Shown here: positions 43,788-53,170 of the stretch, one piece after another
Layout of the letters: every line of letters begins with the position of its first letter
Numbering within the stretch: position 1 is the first letter of the stretch
Source of the DNA: Blastomonas ursincola
Lineage (GTDB): Bacteria > Pseudomonadota > Alphaproteobacteria > Sphingomonadales > Sphingomonadaceae
Assembly (NCBI RefSeq): GCF_013607875.1
Contig: NZ_VDES01000001.1
Span: 786,316 to 850,315, forward strand
Reading direction: 5' to 3'
DNA: 64,000 bases
Translations under genes and position numbers: made by a program
Notes under the pieces: generated by a model
What the model saw: only the letters and a program-made list of their open reading frames with translations
Database searches by the model: none
Told to the model about the DNA's origin: nothing

Positions 43788-44672
43788 ATGAGGCCATCGG
43801 TCGGAGCCTGGACGTTGAAAATAGCCGCTATCCTGTCCGCCGCCGCTCTTGCCCTCGCATCGGCCGCCTTGTCGCCGGCCGAGGCCCAATCGGGCTATTA
43901 TCCCGTCTTCTGCCAGGGCATCGCCGTGGGATCGGGCGGCAACAGCATGTTCCTGTCGTCCGGCTTCTACCAGGCGCTCAGCACCCCGCCAGAAGGCTAT
44001 CTGATCACCGATGCGACGCTGACGGCTGAATTTGCCAAGGCGGTCAAGGCGCAGACCGGCGAAACCGTGCTGGGGCAGACCTGCTATACCCGCGCCGACC
44101 GCCAAGAGCTGGAGGCCTTCATCGCCACCACCCGCGCCTCGAACGGGGGCAACTGGAAGCTGGTCGACGTGACCTGGCTGCCGACGGGCGCCTATCCGCT
44201 GACGACGAACCTGGCCGATCTTCAGCCGGGCGGCGGCCCATCGCCTCGCGCCACCCCTGCTCCCGCCGCGCCTCCGGCATCGAGCGCTGCGGCTGCGGCA
44301 CGATCGGCAGAGGCAGACCGGGTGGCCGTGGAACTGCGCCAGCGCGAACAGGCCGAGCGGGCTGCGGCAGCCGCACAGGCCGAAGCCGAGCGGCGGCTGG
44401 CCATCGCCAAGGCCGATGAGGAGCTGCGCGCCGTCAACGCCCAGCAGGCGCAGATGGCCGAAGCCCAGCTGCGCAAGAATGCCGAGGAGCAGCGGATCTT
44501 CGAGGAAAAGCAGCGCGTCTACGAGGAGCGCCAGCGCGCCTTTGCCGCTGCCGAGGCGAAATACCAGGCCGAGGTCAAGGCCGCCGCCGAAGCGCGCAGG
44601 AAATGGGAGGCCGATGTCGCAGCCTGCCAGGCTGGCGACACGACGCGCTGCGCGCCTGCTCCCCAGCCATGA
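43788..44672 (+). CDS. Secreted Ala-rich coiled-coil protein, unknown function
   Basis: A 294-residue protein starting at an ATG that gives an N-terminal signal peptide (LKIAAILSAAALALASAALSPAEA). The mature part begins with a globular segment (GYYPVFCQGIAVGSGGNSMFLSSGFYQALSTPPEG ... GQTCYTRADRQELEAFIATTRASNGG) with two cysteines, a Pro/Ala-rich hinge, then a long helical segment rich in Ala, Glu, Gln and Arg (about residues 180-275). No family recognised. It is divergent from the CxxC coiled-coil gene. In-frame ATGs at 43707 and 43686 would add residues before the signal peptide, so the start is uncertain. Confidence 0.65.
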   Translation: MRPSVGAWTLKIAAILSAAALALASAALSPAEAQSGYYPVFCQGIAVGSGGNSMFLSSGFYQALSTPPEGYLITDATLTAEFAKAVKAQTGETVLGQTCYTRADRQELEAFIATTRASNGGNWKLVDVTWLPTGAYPLTTNLADLQPGGGPSPRATPAPAAPPASSAAAAARSAEADRVAVELRQREQAERAAAAAQAEAERRLAIAKADEELRAVNAQQAQMAEAQLRKNAEEQRIFEEKQRVYEERQRAFAAAEAKYQAEVKAAAEARRKWEADVAACQAGDTTRCAPAPQP

Positions 44673-44834
44673 TGGCAAGCGGTTGACGCCCTTCGGGGCC
44701 CAGGCCGCGTCAGAGCACCGGGCGAAGATGGCAGCCAGGGGGAACCATGGCGCGCGGCAAACCGTTGCGGCCATGTAGATACAGCCCATCGGACCCCGCC
44801 ATTGCCGCGTCGTGTCCCTGCAAGGAGGACCGTC

Positions 44835-45713
44835 ATGCCCGCCCGCCCATCGTGGAAAGGCCAGATACGGCTGGCGCTGGTATCGATTCCGGTGGAAATC
44901 TACCCTGCGACGAAAAGCGGCGCAGGCATCCGCTTCCGCCAGATCCACGAGCCGAGCGGCCAGACGATCAAGTATGAAAAGACCGTACCCGGCATCGGCC
45001 CGGTCAAACCGGCGGATATCCTTAAGGGCTTCGAGTATGAAAAGGGCAGCTATGTGCTGCTCGACGAGAAGGAGATCGAGGCCGTCCGGCTCGAAAGCCG
45101 CAAGACGCTCGAGCTCACCCAGTTCGTGTCGCTGCACGACATCCCCGTGCTCTATTACGAAAAGCCCTATTTCGTGGTCCCCGCCGACGATCTCGCCGAA
45201 GAAGCGTTCATCGTGCTGCGCGAGGCGCTCGATCAGGCGAAGAAGGTCGGTCTGGGCCAGCTGGCGATGCGCGGGCGCGAATATATCGTCGCGCTTCGCC
45301 CCTGCGGTCGCGGCATCATCATGGAAACGCTGCGCTATGCCGACGAGGTCAACAAGGCAGCGTCCTATTTCCGCGAGATCGGGGATGAGAAGCCCGATGA
45401 CGAGCTGCTCGAACTGGCGACGGCGCTGATCGACAAGAAGACCGCGCCGTTCGATGCAGGCGAGTTTCACGACCGCTATGTCGATGCCTTGCGCGACCTG
45501 ATCGACACCAAGATGAAGAACAAGGGCAAGCGCGTCACGCCCGATGACGAACCGGCAGCGCCTGCGGGCGGCAATGTCATCGACCTGATGGCCGCGCTCA
45601 AGAAATCGGTCAACGCCAAGGCAGCGAGCACGGGAGACGCCAAGCCGGCGGCAAAGCGCGCTTCCGCGAAAAAGCCGCCCGCCAAATCCGCGGCCAGGCG
45701 CAAGGCAGGCTGA
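44835..45713 (+). CDS. ku: Ku protein (non-homologous end joining)
   Basis: A 292-residue bacterial Ku homolog that forms a ring on DNA double-strand ends and recruits LigD. The Ku core spans about 5-245: WKGQIRLALVSIPVEIYPATKSG, IRFRQIHEPSGQTIKYEKT, FEYEKGSYVLLDEKEIEAVRLESRKTLELTQFV, and YYEKPYFVVPADDLAEEAFIVLREAL. The lysine/alanine-rich tail (KPAAKRASAKKPPAKSAARRKAG) is typical of LigD-linked Ku. ATG at 44835 has AGGAGG six bases upstream. It precedes ligD by two bases. Confidence 0.96.
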   Translation: MPARPSWKGQIRLALVSIPVEIYPATKSGAGIRFRQIHEPSGQTIKYEKTVPGIGPVKPADILKGFEYEKGSYVLLDEKEIEAVRLESRKTLELTQFVSLHDIPVLYYEKPYFVVPADDLAEEAFIVLREALDQAKKVGLGQLAMRGREYIVALRPCGRGIIMETLRYADEVNKAASYFREIGDEKPDDELLELATALIDKKTAPFDAGEFHDRYVDALRDLIDTKMKNKGKRVTPDDEPAAPAGGNVIDLMAALKKSVNAKAASTGDAKPAAKRASAKKPPAKSAARRKAG

Positions 45714-45715
45714 CC

Positions 45716-48178
45716 GTGGCGGATCGCACGCCCGATCCGCTTGCCGAATATGCCGCCAAGCGCGACTTTGCCCGCACGCCCGAGCCCGACGCTACGCCCG
45801 CCCGCCGCAAGGGCAAGCAGCCGCCGATGCTGGTTGTGCAGAAGCACGATGCGACGCGGCTGCACTGGGACCTAAGGCTCGAGGCGGACGGCGTGCTCAA
45901 GAGCTGGGCGGTAACGCGCGGTCCGAGCATCGATCCGCAGGACAAGCGGCTCGCGGTCCGGACCGAGGATCATCCCCTGTCCTATGCGGATTTCGAGGGG
46001 GTGATCCCGGCGCGTGCCTATGGCGGCGGCACGGTCATGCTGTGGGATAGCGGGCATTGGGAGCCCGTGCCCGGCAAGAGCGCGAGCGACATCGACAAGG
46101 GCCATCTGCATTTCATCGCCCACGGCCAGCGAATGCGCGGCGAGTGGATTCTCGTGCGGATGAAGCCGCGCGCCGGTGAGAAGCGCGAGAACTGGCTGCT
46201 GCGCAAGGTCGAGGATGGCGAGGCCGGCCAGGGCGACGGGCTGGTCGAGCGCGCGCTGACCAGCGTCAAGACCGGGCGCACGATGGACCAGATCGCCTCT
46301 GGCACTGCCCCAGTTGCACCCCGGCGCAAGCGCGCAAGCGCAGCAGGATCACGTGCCAAAAGCCCCGTGCCCGCCTTCCATCCGCCGATGCTGGCGACGC
46401 TGGTGCATCAGCTGCCTGGAGGCCAGGACTGGCTGTTCGAGGTCAAGTACGACGGCTATCGCTGCCTGGTCGGCCTGGGCAAGGATGGCGCGATCGGCTG
46501 GACGCGCACCGGGCTCGACTGGAGCGACAAGTTCCATCCGGTGCTCGATGCCATGGCGCAAGTGCCCGCAGCGTCGGCGCTGTTCGACGGCGAGATCGTG
46601 GCGCTGGGCGAAGACGGCCGCCCCAGCTTCTCCGCCTTGCAGCGCGCGCTGAAATCGGACGGGCCGCTCAGCTATTTCGCGTTCGACCTGCTCGCGCTCG
46701 ATGGCGAGGACCTGACGGAGCGGCCCTTGGCCGAGCGCAAGCAGCGGCTCGCTGCACTGCTCGAGCGGGTGGACCCGCCGATCTTCTATTCCGACCATAT
46801 CGAGCGCGACGGACGCGCGCTGTTCCAGGCGATGGTCGACAAGGGCTATGAGGGCGTGATCGCCAAGCGCGCCTCGAGCCGCTACGTCGGCGAGCGCAGC
46901 GATGCCTGGCTGAAGATCAAGGTCGAGCGCCGCGAGGAGTTCGTAATCATCGGCTGGATCGCCAGCGCCAAGCGCGGACGGCCCTTTGCCTCACTGCTGC
47001 TGGGCCAGCATGAAGGTGGCCAGCTGGTCTATAAAGGCCGCGTCGGCACCGGCTTCGATACCGACACGGCAGCAGAGCTGCAGGCGCAGCTGGCCGACCT
47101 TGCCCGGGCCGAGCCTGCCATTGTCGATGCCAAGGCTGTGGCCGGCAAGGCGCACTGGATCGAACCCGTACTGGTCGCTGAGGTGCGCTATGCCGAGTAT
47201 ACGCATGACGGGGTGCTGCGCCATGCAAGCTTCATCGGCCTGCGCGGTGACAAGCCAGCAGCCGAGGTGACCGGGGAGATCGAGATGAACCAACCTGCAG
47301 GCTGGATCGCGCCCCAGCCTTCGATCCGCATCACCCATGCCGACCGGCCGCTGTTCGGGGCTGATGGCCCGACCAAGGGCGATCTCGCGAGTTGGTACGA
47401 GGCGGCCGCCCCGCTGATGCTGCCCTTCATCGCCAACCGTCCGGTGGCGTTGCTCCGCTGCCCGCAGGGGATCAGCGAACAATGTTTCTTCCAGAAACAT
47501 GTCCAGAAAGGCTGGGGCAAGGAAATCGGCTCGCTGATGATCGAGGAGGCCGATGGCTCGACCGATCCCGTCTTTGTGCTGGGCGACAAGGCCGCGATCC
47601 TGCGCTGCGTGCAAATGGGAGCCATCGAGTTTCACGGCTGGGGATCGCGCGCTGACGATATCGAGCATCCCGACCGGCTGGTCTTCGATCTCGACCCCGA
47701 TGAAGGCATCGGCTTTGCCGATATCGCCGCTGCCGCCCGGCAGATGCGCGATCATCTCGCCGATATGGGGCTCGTCACCTTTCCCATGGTGACCGGCGGC
47801 AAGGGCGTTCATGTGATCGCCCCGCTCGACCCGGGCGCGGACTGGGCAGCAACCGAGGGGTTCGCCAAGAGCTTTGCCCAGGCGCTCGAACAGGCCGAGC
47901 CCCGGCGCTACACCGCATCCATGTCCAAGGCGCGCCGCAAGGGCCGTATCTTCATCGATTGGATGCGCAATCGGCGCGGATCGACGGCGGTCCTGCCGTA
48001 TAGCGTGCGTGCGCGCGATGGTGCTCCGGTCGCAGTGCCAGTCGCATGGGATGATCTCCCGTCGCTCGCTGGCGCCAACCGCTTCACTCTGCGCGATCCC
48101 GGAGCGATCCTGGACCATGCCAGCAGCGTTGGTGCCGATTGGGGCAAGGCCAGCCAGACGCTGACCATCGCGGACTAG
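45716..48178 (+). CDS. ligD: DNA ligase D
   Basis: An 820-residue end-joining enzyme starting at GTG, two bases after ku. The order is phosphoesterase (about 1-165: HDATRLHWDLRLEADGVLKSWAVTRGPSIDP), ATP-dependent ligase (about 215-510, with catalytic Lys244 in EVKYDGYR), and primase-like polymerase (about 530-820: LASWYEAAAPLMLPFIANRPVALLRCPQGISEQCFFQKH, DLDPDEGIGFADI, SKARRKGRIFIDWMRN). This is the PE-LIG-POL arrangement known from Pseudomonas and many alphaproteobacteria. All three domains look intact. Confidence 0.96.
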   Translation: MADRTPDPLAEYAAKRDFARTPEPDATPARRKGKQPPMLVVQKHDATRLHWDLRLEADGVLKSWAVTRGPSIDPQDKRLAVRTEDHPLSYADFEGVIPARAYGGGTVMLWDSGHWEPVPGKSASDIDKGHLHFIAHGQRMRGEWILVRMKPRAGEKRENWLLRKVEDGEAGQGDGLVERALTSVKTGRTMDQIASGTAPVAPRRKRASAAGSRAKSPVPAFHPPMLATLVHQLPGGQDWLFEVKYDGYRCLVGLGKDGAIGWTRTGLDWSDKFHPVLDAMAQVPAASALFDGEIVALGEDGRPSFSALQRALKSDGPLSYFAFDLLALDGEDLTERPLAERKQRLAALLERVDPPIFYSDHIERDGRALFQAMVDKGYEGVIAKRASSRYVGERSDAWLKIKVERREEFVIIGWIASAKRGRPFASLLLGQHEGGQLVYKGRVGTGFDTDTAAELQAQLADLARAEPAIVDAKAVAGKAHWIEPVLVAEVRYAEYTHDGVLRHASFIGLRGDKPAAEVTGEIEMNQPAGWIAPQPSIRITHADRPLFGADGPTKGDLASWYEAAAPLMLPFIANRPVALLRCPQGISEQCFFQKHVQKGWGKEIGSLMIEEADGSTDPVFVLGDKAAILRCVQMGAIEFHGWGSRADDIEHPDRLVFDLDPDEGIGFADIAAAARQMRDHLADMGLVTFPMVTGGKGVHVIAPLDPGADWAATEGFAKSFAQALEQAEPRRYTASMSKARRKGRIFIDWMRNRRGSTAVLPYSVRARDGAPVAVPVAWDDLPSLAGANRFTLRDPGAILDHASSVGADWGKASQTLTIAD

Positions 48179-48324
48179 CTCCTGCCGACGCCAACGGGCG
48201 CTTCGCGCTACCCTCGGCGCGGGCGCCGCAGCATCCGCGCGCCCGGATCAATTATAAAATTGCGGTTCTAATATCAACAAACCCATGCTAGGTGATGGCA
48301 CAATTGTCGTGGCAAAATCCCACG

Positions 48325-48346
48325 GGCAACCGTGATCACGGTTGCC
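48325..48346. promoter_or_regulatory. Perfect 22-bp palindrome upstream of the MFS transporter gene
   Basis: GGCAACCGTGA followed without spacer by its exact reverse complement, centred on TGATCA, 30 bp upstream of the MFS start codon. It is a strong candidate operator for a dimeric repressor such as LacI, TetR or MarR type. No regulator gene lies next to it in the window. Confidence 0.6.
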
Positions 48347-48376
48347 GGCAATGGCCGCAAGGGGGAGGAACGTGTC

Positions 48377-49681
48377 ATGGCAGCATCGCATGCCACGCGA
48401 AGAACCATATATTGGCTATGCGTGCTGGCGCTGTTCAACGCCGCCTTTGCCAACGCCATCCGGGTCGGGGCAGCAGGAGCCATCAAGTCCGCCTTGCTCG
48501 ACCCGATCGACGCGCGGCATTCGGGCGAGATGGTCGGAGCGGTGCTGGGCAACGCGTTTCTCGGCTTTGCGCTCAGCCTTCTGGTGATCAGCCCGCTGCT
48601 CGATAGGTTCGGCGCGCGGCGCGTGCTGCTGTTCGCCGGTGCCTGCTTTATCGTCGGTCCGCTTCTGGTGCTGATATCGGCGCATGCCGGGCCGAATGTC
48701 ATGCTGCTGCTGAATGTCGCGATGGTGATCTGGGGCTGCGGCTGGGGGGCGACCGAGGCCTCGATCAACCCTGTGACCGCCCGCCTGTTTCCGGACGACA
48801 AGACCGGCAAGCTCAACAGCCTGCACGCCTGGTGGCCGATGGGGATCGTGCTCGGCGGCCTGCTGGCGATTGTCGTGCAGCAGCAGCTTGCGATGGACTG
48901 GCGCTGGCTGGTGGCCATGCCCCTGCTGCCCGGCGCTGCGCTTGTCATTCTCGTGCTGCGGCGCCCTTTCCCTGCCATCGCCAGCGTCGAAACGGGCACC
49001 AGCTTCCGGACGATGCTGTCCGAGCCATTCCGCCGTCCCGGGTTCTGGATCTTCTTCGGCATCATGCTGCTGACCGCGTCGGCAGAGCTCGCGCCTGCGG
49101 CATGGGTCGATGTCGCGCTGACCCAGACCGTCGGCATGCCGGGTATCGTCGTGCTGGTCTATGTCGCTGCGGTCATGTTCGTGATGCGGCATTTTGCCGG
49201 ATCGCTTGCGCACCGCCTGTCGGACATGGGGCTGCTGCTGATCTGTACCCTGCCGGCGTGCGCGGGGCTGTTTCTGCTGTCTCGCGCCGACACGCCGACA
49301 AGCGCGCTGATAGCTGCAACGCTCTGGGCGATCGGCGTGTGCTTCATGTGGCCGACGATGCTCGCCGCAGTGGCGCGCCGCTATCCGCAGAGCGGTTCCT
49401 GGGGGATCGGGCTGATCGGCTTTGCGGGGGCGATCGCCATCTATTTCGTGCTGCCGCAACTGGGCCGGATCTATGACGAAGCCAAGATCGCCAGCGCAGG
49501 CGGAGCGGAAGCCTTTGCTGCGCTGGCCCCCGGATCGGCGCGGATGCAGGCAGTGCTGCGGGATGCGGCAGAGATATCGTTCCAGACGGTGGCGGTCATC
49601 CCGGCGGTGCTGCTCGGCATATTCGCGCTGCTCTGGCTTTGGGAGCGTCGCGTGCACGCCGCAGGATCGGCGCGCGCTTGA
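48377..49681 (+). CDS. MFS transporter
   Basis: A 434-residue major facilitator with about 12 membrane helices. The start at 48377 has GGAGGA about 8 bases upstream; a longer frame begins at 48332. Features include the charged loop LLDRFGARRVLL between helices 2 and 3, an inward-facing motif NAAFANAIRVGAAGAIKSALLDP near the N-terminus, and LSDMGLLLIC in the second half. It is the first of four genes that continue with a gluconate-2-dehydrogenase-like subunit, a GMC oxidoreductase and a ThuA protein; a sugar or glycoside uptake role is likely, but the substrate is unknown. Confidence 0.9.
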   Translation: MAASHATRRTIYWLCVLALFNAAFANAIRVGAAGAIKSALLDPIDARHSGEMVGAVLGNAFLGFALSLLVISPLLDRFGARRVLLFAGACFIVGPLLVLISAHAGPNVMLLLNVAMVIWGCGWGATEASINPVTARLFPDDKTGKLNSLHAWWPMGIVLGGLLAIVVQQQLAMDWRWLVAMPLLPGAALVILVLRRPFPAIASVETGTSFRTMLSEPFRRPGFWIFFGIMLLTASAELAPAAWVDVALTQTVGMPGIVVLVYVAAVMFVMRHFAGSLAHRLSDMGLLLICTLPACAGLFLLSRADTPTSALIAATLWAIGVCFMWPTMLAAVARRYPQSGSWGIGLIGFAGAIAIYFVLPQLGRIYDEAKIASAGGAEAFAALAPGSARMQAVLRDAAEISFQTVAVIPAVLLGIFALLWLWERRVHAAGSARA

Positions 49682-49698
49682 AAGGGGAAAGCAGGACG

Positions 49699-50313
49699 AT
49701 GCACATAGCGATTGAAATCGACAGGCGCACGGCGTTGCACGGCATCATGGCGCTGCTCGGCGCGACGGCGGCAGCGGGATGCGGCTATGTGCCCGGATCG
49801 GACGCGCGCGCCACTCTGGACGAAGGTCAGCTGAAACTGCTCGATCTGGTGGCTGACACGATCATTCCCCAGACCGACACGCCCAGCGCGGCCGAGGCTG
49901 GCGTGCCAAAGCGGCTTGCGGCGATGTACACCGACTGGGCATCTGATGAGACGCGCAAGGCGCTGTCCGGTGCGCTCGACCGCATCGGCAAAGCCGCAAG
50001 GGCGGCCACCGGCAAGGATTTCGCGGCGCTGTCGCCGGACGAGCGCCTTGCCTTTCTGCGCGACCACGAGGCCGCTGCGCTCAAGCCCGTCCCGCCCAAG
50101 CCCGGTGCGCCAAAAGGCACGTTCATCGCGCCGGTGGTTTCGGTTGCCGATGTCGGATACCACACGCTCAAGCAACTGATAGTGGGCCTCTATTTCAGCA
50201 GCGAGATCGGCCTGACCCAGGAACTGATCTACGAGCATGTGCCGGGCCCATGGCAGCCATCGATCCCGATCACCCCGGGCATGCGCCCGTTCGCCACGCT
50301 CGGCCCTTTCTGA
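49699..50313 (+). CDS. Gluconate 2-dehydrogenase subunit 3 family protein
   Basis: A 204-residue protein of the gluconate 2-dehydrogenase subunit 3 family, with an N-terminal hydrophobic/twin-arginine-like region (DRRTALHGIMALLGATAAAGCGY) ending in a possible lipobox cysteine, then DLVADTIIPQTDTPSAAEAGVPKRLAAMYTDWAS, the typical family core, and a C-terminal block (TLKQLIVGLYFSSEIGLTQELIYEHVPGPWQP). Such subunits accompany GMC-type dehydrogenases and help export them, so it likely pairs with the next gene. Start taken at 49699 with a GCAGGA site upstream. Confidence 0.88.
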   Translation: MHIAIEIDRRTALHGIMALLGATAAAGCGYVPGSDARATLDEGQLKLLDLVADTIIPQTDTPSAAEAGVPKRLAAMYTDWASDETRKALSGALDRIGKAARAATGKDFAALSPDERLAFLRDHEAAALKPVPPKPGAPKGTFIAPVVSVADVGYHTLKQLIVGLYFSSEIGLTQELIYEHVPGPWQPSIPITPGMRPFATLGPF

Positions 50314-50322
50314 TCGGAGATC

Positions 50323-52020
50323 ATGCAGATGTCTTTTGATGCCATCGTCATCGGTTCGGGCATGAGCGGCGGGATAGCTGCCAAGGAGCTGTGCGAACGC
50401 GGGCTGAAGGTTCTGGTGCTGGAGCGGGGCAAAAATATCGATCCGGCCAGGGACTATATGGACCACCAGATGCCCTGGGAATTTGTCAACAACATGCAGG
50501 TGCCCGAAGACGAGGTCGCGCGCGACTATCCGGTGCAGAGCCAATGCTATGCCTTCAGCGAGGCGACGAAGAAATTCTGGCCGAAGGACAGCGAACAGCC
50601 CTATTCGACGCCCGAAGACAAGCCGTTCACCTGGATCCGCGGCGATCATCTCGGCGGGCGTTCGGTGATGTGGGGGCGGCAGAGCTATCGCCTGTCCGAA
50701 ATGGATTTCGAGGCCAATGCCAAGGATGGGCACGGTACCGACTGGCCGATCCGCTATGCCGATCTTGCCCCTTGGTACGATCATGTCGAGCGGTTCATCG
50801 GCGTTGCCGGATCGAAGGAAAGCCTGCCGCAGCTGCCCGATGGCGAGTTTCTGCCCGCATTCGAGCTGAACGATGCAGAAAAGCAGTTCAAGGCGATGGT
50901 CGAGCAGCGCTTTGCCGGGCGCAAGGTGATCTCGGGGCGCACCGCCAACCTTTCGGTCGCGCAGCCGCACCACGAGGAACTGGGCCGTGCCAGCTGCCAG
51001 AACCGTTCGATCTGCGAGCGCGGTTGCAGCTTCGGCGCGATGCATTCCAGCCTCACCTCTTCGCTGCCCGCAGCGAAGCGCACCGGCAACCTGACCATCG
51101 TCACCGATGCGATCGTCCATTTGATCGAGCACGACCCGAAGACCGGCAAGGCGACCGGGGTGCGCGTGATCGATGCAAAGACGAAGGAAGGCCGCACCTA
51201 TCAGGCGCGGATCATCTTCCTCAACGCCTCGACCATCGGCACCGCGCAGATCCTGCTCAATTCGGTATCCGAGAAATTCCCGCGCGGGCTCGCGAACGGA
51301 TCGGACCAGGTCGGGCGCAACCTGATGGACCATCTGTACGCGCTGATCACCATCGCGATGTTCCCGGGACCGGAGGACCGCTATTATCGCGGCCGTCGCC
51401 CGACAGGGCTGTACATCCCGCGCTTCCGCAACGTCACCGAGCCGGGCGAAGGCTTCGTGCGCGGCTATGGCTATCAGGGCGGCGTTTCGCGTGCAGGGTG
51501 GCGCGGGGCGGCGCTGCAGCCGGGCGTTCTCGGCGCGGAGATCAAGCAGCGCGCGCATACCATAGGGCCATGGACCGCGTTTCTCGGCGGCTTTGGCGAG
51601 ATGCTGCCCAATCCGGAGAACCGGGTGACGCTGCACGCCACGCGCAAAGACAAATGGGGCCTGCCGATCCCGCATATCGATTGTGCGCACGGCCCCAACG
51701 AGAAGGCGATGATCCAGCATATCCAGGCCGATGCCAGGGCAATGCTCGAAGCCGCCGGCGCCAAGGTGGTGATGCAATCGCCCGAACCGGGCAAGCCGGG
51801 CCTGGGCATCCATGAAATGGGTACCGCGCGCATGGGGCGCGATCCTTCCACCTCGGTACTCAACGCCTTCAATCAGGCGCACGAGGTGCCCAACCTGTTC
51901 ATTACCGACGGCGCGGCGATGGCCTCGTCGGGATGCCAGAACCCCTCGCTCACCTATATGGCGCTGTCCGCGCGCGCGGCGGACCATGCGGTCAAGCTGA
52001 TGAAGGAAAACGTGCTGTGA
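50323..52020 (+). CDS. GMC family oxidoreductase
   Basis: A 565-residue flavoprotein of the glucose-methanol-choline family. The N-terminal FAD motif GSGMSGG is at residues 11-17, with RGDHLGGRSVMWGRQSYR as the GMC signature, and the catalytic His/Asn region at the C-terminus (GIHEMGTARMG and GCQNPSLTYMALSARAADH). It oxidises an alcohol or sugar hydroxyl. Next to a gluconate-2-dehydrogenase subunit 3-like gene, it resembles the sugar 3-dehydrogenases that convert glycosides or disaccharides to 3-keto forms. Its stop overlaps the ThuA start (GTGA). Confidence 0.92.
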   Translation: MQMSFDAIVIGSGMSGGIAAKELCERGLKVLVLERGKNIDPARDYMDHQMPWEFVNNMQVPEDEVARDYPVQSQCYAFSEATKKFWPKDSEQPYSTPEDKPFTWIRGDHLGGRSVMWGRQSYRLSEMDFEANAKDGHGTDWPIRYADLAPWYDHVERFIGVAGSKESLPQLPDGEFLPAFELNDAEKQFKAMVEQRFAGRKVISGRTANLSVAQPHHEELGRASCQNRSICERGCSFGAMHSSLTSSLPAAKRTGNLTIVTDAIVHLIEHDPKTGKATGVRVIDAKTKEGRTYQARIIFLNASTIGTAQILLNSVSEKFPRGLANGSDQVGRNLMDHLYALITIAMFPGPEDRYYRGRRPTGLYIPRFRNVTEPGEGFVRGYGYQGGVSRAGWRGAALQPGVLGAEIKQRAHTIGPWTAFLGGFGEMLPNPENRVTLHATRKDKWGLPIPHIDCAHGPNEKAMIQHIQADARAMLEAAGAKVVMQSPEPGKPGLGIHEMGTARMGRDPSTSVLNAFNQAHEVPNLFITDGAAMASSGCQNPSLTYMALSARAADHAVKLMKENVL

Positions 52021-53132
52021 AGCGATTGTCGATGCTCCGTCCGCTCGCAATGGCCGCGCTCGCGCTCGGCGTACCCGGCCAGCTGAACGCACAAGCCGTC
52101 ACAGACTGCCCGCTGCGCGACAAGCCCTTTTCGGTCGAGAGCCCGCTGATCGACGTGCTGCTCAATCCCGAGGCGCGCAGGCTGACCCAGGCGGCTACGG
52201 GTCAGGATTTCGACAAGACCCCACCTGCCTTTACCGGCACCACCCCGCCGACCTTCGCGGCGATACTGACGGTGGCCAAGTTCGCCAGCTTTGTCGGCGT
52301 ACCAGAGTCCGCCATCGCCCCGCTCGATGCGCAATTGCGCGCGCTGCCGGTCACTGCCGAGGACAGGCAAAAGCGCTGCCAGCGCTATGACAATGACCGC
52401 CTCGCGATCGCCCTGCCCCGCGACGGCAAGCCGCGGCTGCTGCTGTTCGAAAAGATCATCGGCTTCAAGGACACGCCCTCGGTCAATGCCGCGCATGCCG
52501 CGTTCCTTGCCATGGCCGAGCGCAAGGGCTGGCATATCGTCGCAACCGACAAGGCCGGGGCCTTCAACGCGAAGACGCTGGGCCAGTTCGATGCCGTCAT
52601 CTGGAACAATATCTCGGGCGATGTGCTGACCTTGGCGCAGCGCAAGGCGTTCAAGTCCTTCCTGCAGCGCGGCGGCGGTTTCGTCGGCATCCACGGATCG
52701 GCGGGCGATCCGGCCTGGTTCTGGGACTGGTATGCCGATGATCTGCTCGGCGCGCGCTTCATCGGTCATCCGATGAAGCCGCAGCTTCAGGAAGCGCGGA
52801 TCGCGGTCGATCCCGATCACCCGCTCGCCAAGGCGCTGCCGGCGGAATGGCGGATGACCGATGAATGGTACAGCTTCGGCACCAACCCCCGGCGGATCGG
52901 CGCCAGGGTGCTGCTGACACTAGACGAGAGCACCTACAGTCCGGTCGGCATCAAGGGCGAGGATCTGCGCATGGGCGACCACCCCATCGCCTGGACGCAC
53001 TGCATCGGCAGGGGACGCATCTTCTATTCCGCGATCGGCCATGCGCCCGAAACCTATGCGCAGCCGCAGAATGTCGCGATGCTCGAGGCCGCGATCGGCT
53101 GGGCCGCAACCGAGCGCAAGGCCTGCAACTGA
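52017..53132 (+). CDS. ThuA domain protein, probably secreted
   Basis: A 371-residue protein starting at GTG overlapping the upstream stop codon, with AAGGAAAA nearby as ribosome-binding site. A signal peptide (SMLRPLAMAALALGVPGQLNAQ) is followed by an N-terminal domain (about 30-130) and a ThuA-like domain (about 135-365): LLLFEKIIGFKDTPSVNAAHAAFLAMAERKGWHIVATDKAGAFN, and RGGGFVGIHGSAGDPAWFWDWYADDLLGARF. ThuA proteins occur in disaccharide-utilisation operons, where ThuA/ThuB form 3-keto-trehalose; here the partner is a GMC enzyme. The exact reaction is unknown. Confidence 0.88.
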   Translation: MKRLSMLRPLAMAALALGVPGQLNAQAVTDCPLRDKPFSVESPLIDVLLNPEARRLTQAATGQDFDKTPPAFTGTTPPTFAAILTVAKFASFVGVPESAIAPLDAQLRALPVTAEDRQKRCQRYDNDRLAIALPRDGKPRLLLFEKIIGFKDTPSVNAAHAAFLAMAERKGWHIVATDKAGAFNAKTLGQFDAVIWNNISGDVLTLAQRKAFKSFLQRGGGFVGIHGSAGDPAWFWDWYADDLLGARFIGHPMKPQLQEARIAVDPDHPLAKALPAEWRMTDEWYSFGTNPRRIGARVLLTLDESTYSPVGIKGEDLRMGDHPIAWTHCIGRGRIFYSAIGHAPETYAQPQNVAMLEAAIGWAATERKACN

Positions 53133-53170
53133 CCGCCGGACTTTCCGTGCAGACCAGCCTGCCCCGCGTA

